The notes beneath the pieces are model-generated. The model worked only from the letters and a program-made list of their open reading frames with translations, did not search any database and had not been told where the DNA came from. From CAZWAP01 sp964632005 (GTDB lineage Bacteria; Planctomycetota; Phycisphaerae; Sedimentisphaerales; Anaerobacaceae): DNA of 11,429 bases. Position 1 is the stretch's first letter; each line of letters opens with the position of its first letter. The stretch lies in NCBI GenBank assembly GCA_964632005.1, contig CAZWAP010000064.1:1-11429 (forward strand). Direction: 5' to 3'. This document shows, piece after piece, positions 5,930-11,429 of the stretch. The position numbers and the translations under genes were made by a program.

Positions 5930-7219
5930 ATGGATCACTTTAAGTACAAGAACGGCAAACTCTTTGCGGAAAACGTAGACGTCCACGACATCGTCGCCCG
6001 GACCGGCACCCCGGTTTACGTCTACAGCAAGGCCACCTTCATCGAACACGTGCAAAGGATTCGCAACGCCTACAGTCGTATCGACACCACAATCTGCTAT
6101 TCGGTCAAGGCCTGTAGTAACATCAACATCCTCAAACTCCTTGCTGAGCAGGGCACCGGCTTCGACATCGTCAGCGGAGGCGAACTTTTCCGCGTCCTCG
6201 AGGCCGGCGGCGACCCCCGCAAGATCGTCTACGCCGGCGTCGGCAAAACCGACACGGAAATCAATGAAGCACTGGATGCCGGTATCGCTTACTTCAACAT
6301 AGAATCCCGGGCTGAACTGGATAACCTTATCCGGCTCGCAAAGCTCAAAGGCCCCACTTTGCCCGGCCGTCCGAAGGCTGCTCTACGCGTCAACCCGGAT
6401 ATCGAATACAAGACACACGCCTTCCTGGCAACCGGCAAGAAGGAAACGAAATTCGGCCTTGACATCAAGCAGACACACACGCTCTTCGAGGATTACAGGG
6501 ACAACCCCTTCGTCGATCTGGCAGCGATCCACGTCCACCTCGGAACAGGCGGCAAGGAAATTGCACCCTACGTCGAGGCCGTCCGAAAGATTCTGCCGCT
6601 AATCGACGAACTCCGCAGCAGGGGCCACACCATCGCAGCTCTGGACCTGGGCGGCGGGTACGGCGCCGCCTACGAGTCGGAGGCCGTGCCCTCGGCAGCC
6701 GACTACGCCACGGGCATCGTACCGCTCCTAAAAGACAAGAATCTCAAGCTCATCCTCGAACCAGGCAAGAGCATCGCGGCCAACGCCGGCATCCTGCTCA
6801 CCCGTGTCCTCTATACCAAGCGCGGAGACTCGAAGGAATTCGTCATCGTCGACGCCGGGATGAACGACCTGATCCGCCCGGCTCTCTACGGCGCATTTCA
6901 CTTCATCTGGCCTACAGCCGTGACCGCAAATCTGGTGCCTGGCCAACGAAGCAAGGACCTAAAGCTCGACGGCACGAAAACCGTTGACATCGTAGGACCC
7001 ATCTGCGAAGGCGCGGACTTCTTTGCAAAGGACAGGGCCCTGCCTCCCGTCGAGCGAGACGATCTGCTCTGCGTCTTCACTGCCGGCGCCTACGGCTTTT
7101 CTATGAGCAGCAACTACAACGCCCGCCCGCGTGCCGCCGAGGTGCTCGTCGACGGCGAGCAATTCTCGGTCATCAGAAAACGCGAAACTTACCACGACCT
7201 GGTGGCTCTGGAAAAATAG
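5930..7219 (+). CDS. lysA: Diaminopimelate decarboxylase
   Basis: LysA removes CO2 from meso-diaminopimelate to give L-lysine, the last step of the pathway, using PLP. The 429-residue product has the alanine-racemase-like barrel followed by a beta domain. The PLP-binding lysine is K60 in YSVKACSN (57-64); the phosphate-binding GGGYG is at 241-245; EPGKS is at 277-281; the partner-subunit catalytic Cys is C359 in CEGADFFAKD; and Y388 lies in AGAYGFSMSSNYN. Two motifs depart from the common pattern: YSVKACSN instead of Y-A-V-K-A-N, and HVHLGTGG (201-208) instead of H-x-H-I-G-S-Q. Ornithine- or carboxynorspermidine decarboxylase relatives are alternatives, but the order and length of motifs favour LysA. 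The ATG has only a weak upstream GAGG. It converges with accC, with 38 bases between the stops. Confidence 0.93.
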   Translation: MDHFKYKNGKLFAENVDVHDIVARTGTPVYVYSKATFIEHVQRIRNAYSRIDTTICYSVKACSNINILKLLAEQGTGFDIVSGGELFRVLEAGGDPRKIVYAGVGKTDTEINEALDAGIAYFNIESRAELDNLIRLAKLKGPTLPGRPKAALRVNPDIEYKTHAFLATGKKETKFGLDIKQTHTLFEDYRDNPFVDLAAIHVHLGTGGKEIAPYVEAVRKILPLIDELRSRGHTIAALDLGGGYGAAYESEAVPSAADYATGIVPLLKDKNLKLILEPGKSIAANAGILLTRVLYTKRGDSKEFVIVDAGMNDLIRPALYGAFHFIWPTAVTANLVPGQRSKDLKLDGTKTVDIVGPICEGADFFAKDRALPPVERDDLLCVFTAGAYGFSMSSNYNARPRAAEVLVDGEQFSVIRKRETYHDLVALEK

Positions 7220-7257
7220 GACGGTGGCGGCTGAACATCAAGAACGGCGGCACGGCC

Positions 7258-8595
7258 TTAGAAGTTGCGTTCCACGAAGCCGGTATCGACCTTGTTCTTG
7301 ACGAAGAGATTGTGCGAGAGGATGGCCAAGCAAGTGGGTATCGTCGTCTTGAGAGGCTCGATAACGAATTCCCGCAGAGCCCTTCTCATCGTGGTGATTG
7401 CCTCAGCCCGGGTGTTTCGATGCACAATCAGCTTGGCGATCATCGAATCATAATTCGTCGAAACCGTCCAGCCCTGACAAGCATGGGTATCCACCCGCAC
7501 GCCCGGGCCGCCCGGCTGAACGTACCGCGTAATGGCACCTGAGCAGGGCACAAAATTGTTTTCCGGATCCTCGGCGTTGATCCGGCACTCTATGGCAGCG
7601 CCGCGTAGCTTGATGTTCCTTTGCTTTATCCTGATTTTATGGCCACTGGCCACTTTCAACTGCCACTTGATCAAGTCGTGCCCCGTGACCATTTCTGTCA
7701 CAGGGTGCTCCACCTGTATCCGCGTATTGGCCTCGATGAAGTAGAAGTGCCTGTCCTTATCCAGCAGGAATTCGACAGTCGCGGCGTTTACGTAGTTTGC
7801 CTCTTTGACTATCCTCAGCGCCGCGTCGCAGAGCTCCTGCCTTATGTGCCTGTCCAGAACGGGGCAGGGTGATTCCTCGATCATCTTCTGGTGCCGCCGC
7901 TGTATCGAGCAGTCCCTCTCGTAAAAGTGGACGGCGTTGCCGTCGTTGTCGGCCAGCACCTGGACCTCGACGTGTCTCGGCTCGACTATGAACTTCTCTA
8001 TGTAGATGCTGCCGTCCCCGAAAGCAGCCTCGGCCTCCGCCCGCGCAGCCTCAAGCGCCGATCGCAGGCTGATATCGTTGTGGACCACTCGCATACCCCG
8101 GCCCCCACCTCCCGCCGCAGCCTTTATCATCACGGGATAACCCATCCTGTTCGCCAGCTTCAGCGCCTCCGATACATCCGTAACCTCGCCGTCCGAACCG
8201 GGCACAATGGGCACCGATGCTTTCCTCGCCAACTGGCGCGCGGCGACCTTGTCCCCGAGCAGTTGCATCGCCTCGACGGGCGGACCTATAAAGGTAATCC
8301 CGCAGTCCCGGCATATCTGGGCAAAGTCTATGTTCTCAGCAAGGAAACCATAGCCCGGGTGAATCGCATCCACATCGGCGATCTCGGCAGCACTCATTAT
8401 TCGCGGAATATTCAGGTAACTCTGAGCGCAGTGGGCCGGCCCTATACAAATCGCCTCGTCTGCCACCCTCAAATATGGGGCGTCGCGGTCCGCCTCGGAG
8501 TAAACGACCACGGCTTCTATGCCGAGTTCGTGACAGGCACGGATTATCCGAAGCGCGATCTCACCGCGGTTTGCAATCAAGATCCTTGAAAACAT
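7258..8595 (-). CDS. accC: Acetyl-CoA carboxylase, biotin carboxylase subunit
   Basis: AccC uses ATP and bicarbonate to carboxylate the biotin carried by AccB, the first half-reaction of malonyl-CoA formation for fatty acids. The 445-residue protein begins FSRILIANRGEIALRIIRA and carries the ATP-grasp loop AAAGGGGRGMR (159-169), the HVEVQVLAD segment (208-216), RDCSIQRRHQKMIEE (227-241) and the catalytic IEANTRIQVEHPVTEM (287-302), with E288, N290 and R292 intact. Residue 289 is Ala (codon GCC) where most AccC proteins have Met. The ATG has a good ribosome site (GAAAGG, about 8 bases upstream). It is 65 bases downstream of accB and most likely co-transcribed with it. Length and lack of a carrier domain exclude pyruvate carboxylase. 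Confidence 0.96.
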   Translation of the reverse strand: MFSRILIANRGEIALRIIRACHELGIEAVVVYSEADRDAPYLRVADEAICIGPAHCAQSYLNIPRIMSAAEIADVDAIHPGYGFLAENIDFAQICRDCGITFIGPPVEAMQLLGDKVAARQLARKASVPIVPGSDGEVTDVSEALKLANRMGYPVMIKAAAGGGGRGMRVVHNDISLRSALEAARAEAEAAFGDGSIYIEKFIVEPRHVEVQVLADNDGNAVHFYERDCSIQRRHQKMIEESPCPVLDRHIRQELCDAALRIVKEANYVNAATVEFLLDKDRHFYFIEANTRIQVEHPVTEMVTGHDLIKWQLKVASGHKIRIKQRNIKLRGAAIECRINAEDPENNFVPCSGAITRYVQPGGPGVRVDTHACQGWTVSTNYDSMIAKLIVHRNTRAEAITTMRRALREFVIEPLKTTIPTCLAILSHNLFVKNKVDTGFVERNF

Positions 8596-8660
8596 TTTGC
8601 AACCTTTCGCGCCGCAACGACCACCGCAACGTCAAGGCCCGGGGGGGAAATCGCCGGCGA

Positions 8661-9146
8661 TCAGTCCGGTCTGACCCGAAAGAGCACCTGGCCATACTCA
8701 ACGGCCTGCCCGTTACTGACAAGTACTTCCGCAATCGTGCCCCTCGTCTCCGCCTTGATCTCGTTCATTACTTTCATCGCCTCGATTATGCAAACCACCG
8801 TCTGGGGCTCAACCTGCGAACCGACCTCAACGTAAGGCTCCGAGTCCGGGCTCGGTGTGGCGTAAAACGTCCCCACGAGGGGTGACCTGATCTCTACGAG
8901 CTCCTCGCCGGTGCCGGCCTGGTCAGCGGCAGTGCCGGCTATCTCGGGCCCAGCGAGCCCGGCCCCAGCGTCAGATCCGACTGGCGGAACAACGGTTAGA
9001 CCCTCACGGGCCCCACGCTGAGGTTCATAACGCCGCAGAGATATCTTCTCATCTGCCTGCCTTATCTCGATCTCTACCAGGCCGTTCGCTTTCATTATCT
9101 CGATGAGCCGTTGTATCCGCTCCAACTGGTCGTCTTTATCTGGCAT
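8661..9146 (-). CDS. accB: Acetyl-CoA carboxylase, biotin carboxyl carrier protein
   Basis: AccB carries biotin between AccC and the carboxyltransferase. I use the ATG at 9146, which gives 161 residues and has AAGGA seven bases upstream. A longer frame from a TTG at 9188 is possible, but that codon would lie upstream of the predicted transcription start. The N-terminal helix (LERIQRLIEIMKANGLVEIEI) is typical of AccB. A Pro/Ala/Gly-rich linker occupies about residues 50-80, and the biotinyl domain begins near 84 (VEIRSPLVGTFYATPSPDSEPYVEVG). K125 in EAMKVMNEI is the biotinylation site. The end GQAVEYGQVLFRVRPD is standard. It is the first gene of an accB-accC pair; accA and accD are elsewhere. 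Confidence 0.96.
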   Translation of the reverse strand: MPDKDDQLERIQRLIEIMKANGLVEIEIRQADEKISLRRYEPQRGAREGLTVVPPVGSDAGAGLAGPEIAGTAADQAGTGEELVEIRSPLVGTFYATPSPDSEPYVEVGSQVEPQTVVCIIEAMKVMNEIKAETRGTIAEVLVSNGQAVEYGQVLFRVRPD

Positions 9147-9189
9147 TGCCGGATCCTTTCCATACAAGCTGGCCCGATCACGCCCCAAC

Positions 9190-9217
9190 AGTATAGCCGG
9201 GTCCGGGCCTCTTGCAA
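9190..9217 (-). promoter_or_regulatory. Predicted promoter of accB-accC
   Basis: Read on the minus strand, TTGCAA (9217-9212) and TATACT (9195-9190) are separated by 16 bases, identical in both hexamers and spacing to the element before lysA. Transcription would begin near 9183, about 37 bases before the accB ATG. A 6-bp hairpin (9223-9238, TTCCGC/GCGGAA) lies just upstream of the -35 and might be an operator or a weak terminator for the phosphatase gene. Confidence 0.55.
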
Positions 9218-9330
9218 ACCTTTTCCGCCACAGCGGAAGACGCGGCGCGGCTTCGGCAGGGCCACAAAATGAGGGTGAGCGCCCGGCAGGAGATCCTCTT
9301 TTCGCCGTCGGGGATCAGGAATAATGGCGC

Positions 9331-10638
9331 CTATTGAGCCGCAGAATCAGCTTCTCCAGGCCCGCGCAGTATCTCAAGACCAACCGCTGTAGTATCGTCC
9401 ACCTCGGAGACATCCATCCCCTTTTCGCGCGCGAACAAAGTGAGCCTGTCCATCATCTCGGTAAGCGGCAGCTTGCTCAACTCCCGGAATTCTTCGCTGA
9501 AACGGAAGCCCACCTGGTTATCGTAACAGCCTATGAACCGGTCGGCGCCATCCGAATACAGCACGAGCTTGTCCCCGGGCTCAAGCCGTATTGTGCGCTG
9601 CTCAAACTCCGCCTCGGCGAAAACCCCAAGAAGAGAACCCTGAAGCTCCAGCTGCTCCGGCTCGCGGCCGCGCCTGATCAGAATCGGATAAGGATGGCCC
9701 GCGCGCGAGTACGTCAGCTCCAAAGTAGCCGTGTTCAGCACACAGTAACAGCACGTGGCAAACTGATAGCCCGAAAGCTTCTGAGCCGCCATCCGCACGT
9801 TGAGATTCTTCATAACCTCTGCAGGACGGAATATCTGGTAACCGCCCTCGGCGGTCTGGCGCATAACCAGCGCCTGCTTCAAGAAAATCGTCAGCAGCGC
9901 CGCAGGGAGACCATGCCCGACCACATCCGCCACATAGAAGCCGATATGATCCTCATCGATGCGGGCCACATCGTAGATGTCACCTGAGACCCACTCGGCT
10001 GGAACGAACATCGCGGCCCAGCGCACGATCTCACTGTTCGGCAGCCGGGCGGGAAGAAAGTCCTGCTGAACCAGGCCGGCCAGACGAAGCTGCTCTGCCA
10101 GGTTGTCGACCAGAGCCTCTGTCATATGGAGTTGCTCGGCCAGCGTATTCTTGTGGGCCAGATTCATCTTGCTGGGGGGACGGACCGGCCTTACCGTAAG
10201 ACCCTTGCTCTTCTTGCGGTATGCAAGATTCATGCTGATCCTTACCCACAGGTCGTCCACGGAGACGGATTCCATCCTGCTGGTCATCGAAAAGCTGCTC
10301 TTGAACGGCGCCAACGAGAAGCTCTTGACCGGCACCTCCACGCGGTCCGTCAGCAATATCACCCCAATATTCTCGGACTCCAGCGACTCGATTATCTGCG
10401 CAAGTCGCTGCTCTGCCGTCGCGCCCAGCCCGTGTGCATCTATCACCGCCGTCCCCACCAAATCCAGCCTGTCCCGTATCTGGGGATAGTTGTCTATCTC
10501 CAACACAACAAACGAAAGCTTCTTGCTTTTCAGCAGCCGCCGCAGTTCTGGCGGCATTTGCGCGCGATTGCTGAGATAGAGCACGTCGGTGAAGTTCCTG
10601 AGCAGTTCAACGCTGTTTGACGATTCAATCTGCAACAT
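9331..10638 (-). CDS. SpoIIE/RsbU-type PP2C phosphatase with degenerate receiver-like N-terminus
   Basis: This is a 435-residue cytoplasmic regulator with no membrane segment. Residues about 200-425 form a PP2C-like serine phosphatase of the SpoIIE/RsbU group: the metal-binding motifs GDIYD (219-223), DVVGHG (238-243), SDGADRF (362-368) and DDTT (414-417) are all present, as is YSRAGHP (310-316), so it should be active. In other bacteria such enzymes dephosphorylate anti-sigma-factor antagonists. Residues about 40-140 look like a receiver-type alpha/beta domain (VVLEID, TAVIDAHG with D67, VILLTD with T97) but lack the usual N-terminal acidic pair, so phosphorylation is uncertain. A helical, probably coiled-coil stretch (about 160-195) joins the two. 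No anti-sigma factor or STAS gene is adjacent, so its target is unknown. The start is ATG with an AGGGGG stretch about 12 bases upstream. Confidence 0.88.
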   Translation of the reverse strand: MLQIESSNSVELLRNFTDVLYLSNRAQMPPELRRLLKSKKLSFVVLEIDNYPQIRDRLDLVGTAVIDAHGLGATAEQRLAQIIESLESENIGVILLTDRVEVPVKSFSLAPFKSSFSMTSRMESVSVDDLWVRISMNLAYRKKSKGLTVRPVRPPSKMNLAHKNTLAEQLHMTEALVDNLAEQLRLAGLVQQDFLPARLPNSEIVRWAAMFVPAEWVSGDIYDVARIDEDHIGFYVADVVGHGLPAALLTIFLKQALVMRQTAEGGYQIFRPAEVMKNLNVRMAAQKLSGYQFATCCYCVLNTATLELTYSRAGHPYPILIRRGREPEQLELQGSLLGVFAEAEFEQRTIRLEPGDKLVLYSDGADRFIGCYDNQVGFRFSEEFRELSKLPLTEMMDRLTLFAREKGMDVSEVDDTTAVGLEILRGPGEADSAAQ

Positions 10639-10893
10639 ATCGCATCCAACCCCCCTTTTTGGTTATAGGACGTCCGGTCGGCATAGCGGCCGAGCCAGCA
10701 TCCAGTAATTTCGGCTTGTTGAAGGGTGGACTTTGCGGTTTTTCTGCCTTTTTTGCATGGTCCAGCTGCGCAGAAATCCCCACCTCCCGCCCACCTAAAC
10801 GCCCCGACAGAATACAGAGAATGCCGCTGAACAAGCTGGTCAGCGAGCCTGCCGACGGATGGAACCACCCCCGGACAGCCCTCTTACCCCCCG
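10639..10893. other. Spacer between the YggS-family gene and the phosphatase gene
   Basis: These 255 bases contain no convincing gene. A minus-strand frame from a TTG at 10834 to 10625 overlaps the start of the phosphatase gene and has no ribosome site or recognisable protein character. No promoter pair with good spacing was found on the minus strand; TATAAC about 27 bases before the phosphatase ATG lacks a -35 partner. Read-through from the YggS-family gene is therefore possible. Confidence 0.5.
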
Positions 10894-11429
10894 CTAACCG
10901 GCAAATATCGCCGAGCCGATCCGCAATATGGTCGCGCCCTCCTCAACCGCCAGCTCGTAGTCCGAGCTCATCCCCATACTCAGCTCGACAAACCGGGGCC
11001 CCACAATCTTCTCGCCGCGCATTTCAACAAAAAGCTCACGCGCGCGAACAAAGCACGCCCGCACAAGTTCCTTATTATGCGTCAGAGGCGCCATCGTCAT
11101 AAGTCCGACCAGCTCAAGGTTGGTAAGTGTCTCAATTTGCTCGGCCAGATGCGTGGCCGCCCCGACAGGCACGCCGTATTTCTGCGGCTCATTGGAGGTG
11201 TTGACCTGCAGCAGCACTCTGGGCCGCACTCCGAGCTTCTTTGCAGAATTGCTGATCTCCTCGGCCAGACGGAGCGTATCGACGGAATGTATCAGGTGTG
11301 CGATCGGCAAGACCTGTCGAACCTTGTTCCGCTGTAAGTGCCCGATCATGTGCCATCTTACTTCCGTCGCCAGCGCCTGGCCGCCATCACCTGACCGCAG
11401 AAAACCCGCCACCTCCGCCGAAACCTTCC
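10894..11429 (-). CDS. YggS/PROSC-family PLP-homeostasis protein, 5' end missing
   Basis: This is the C-terminal 178 residues of a COG0325 (YggS/PROSC) protein, a single-domain PLP-binding barrel that keeps free pyridoxal phosphate in balance and has no known enzyme activity. Diagnostic stretches are RWHMIGHLQRNKV, LIHSVDTLRLAEEI, VLLQVNTSNEPQKYGV, LVGLMTMAPL and the C-terminal LSMGMSSDYELAVEEGATILRIGSAIFAG, which carries the phosphate-binding SSDYE region. The frame stays open to the right edge of the window, so the PLP-binding lysine and the true start lie outside; the GTG at 11412 is internal. The stop is TAG at 10896-10894. It lies upstream of the phosphatase gene on the same strand, 255 bases away. 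Confidence 0.94.
   Translation of the reverse strand, partial: KVSAEVAGFLRSGDGGQALATEVRWHMIGHLQRNKVRQVLPIAHLIHSVDTLRLAEEISNSAKKLGVRPRVLLQVNTSNEPQKYGVPVGAATHLAEQIETLTNLELVGLMTMAPLTHNKELVRACFVRARELFVEMRGEKIVGPRFVELSMGMSSDYELAVEEGATILRIGSAIFAG

Noticed and set aside
7891..8589. 232-codon plus-strand frame opposite accC
   Set aside because: It is the antisense shadow of the highly conserved accC gene, with no ribosome site or domain of its own.
9147..9188. N-terminal extension of AccB from a TTG
   Set aside because: The ATG at 9146 has a proper ribosome site and the predicted transcription start (about 9183) lies downstream of the TTG.
10625..10834. Small minus-strand frame in the spacer before the phosphatase gene
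   Set aside because: TTG start without ribosome site, overlap with the phosphatase start, and no protein-like features.

Overview
The window is ordinary GC-rich bacterial chromosome (roughly 55-60% GC by eye) with closely spaced genes on both strands and no insertion sequence, phage gene, CRISPR array, tRNA or rRNA that I can see. The organism is a bacterium that makes a [NiFe] hydrogenase, makes lysine through diaminopimelate and has a dissociated (AccB/AccC) acetyl-CoA carboxylase. A SpoIIE-type phosphatase behind a degenerate receiver-like domain and a tiny poly-lysine protein would fit Planctomycetota or a related group, but that placement is a weak inference.

Layout. Positions 1-494 (+) hold the 3' end of an SMP-30/gluconolactonase-family gene. 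After a short spacer with a good sigma70-like promoter and an operator-like inverted repeat come hypC-hypD-hypE-hypA-hypB (649-4033, +). This cassette makes the Fe(CN)2CO group and inserts nickel into [NiFe] hydrogenase; the last four genes overlap by 1-4 bases. HypF and the hydrogenase subunits are not in the window. nadD (NAD synthesis) faces the operon from the other strand (4703-4077).

Positions 4704-5929 are the least conventional part. They contain an AT-rich spacer and then a 39-codon gene (5235-5354), 27 of whose codons are lysine, behind a perfect Shine-Dalgarno. Next come about 115 nt that can fold into a compact four-way junction, a very strong hairpin (5471-5515), and a roughly 410-nt spacer leading to lysA (5930-7219, +), the last enzyme of lysine synthesis. 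A lysine-rich reading frame, foldable RNA and a terminator-like hairpin upstream of lysA invite an attenuation hypothesis. The geometry is not textbook, and a stand-alone histone-like protein with its own terminator is at least as likely.

From 7258 to the end everything is on the minus strand: accC (biotin carboxylase) and accB (biotin carrier protein), transcribed in the order accB-accC from a promoter whose hexamers and 16-bp spacing (TTGCAA / TATACT) are identical to those found upstream of lysA; then a SpoIIE/PP2C-type phosphatase with a degenerate receiver-like N-terminus; and the 3' part of a YggS/PROSC-type PLP-homeostasis gene that runs off the right edge.
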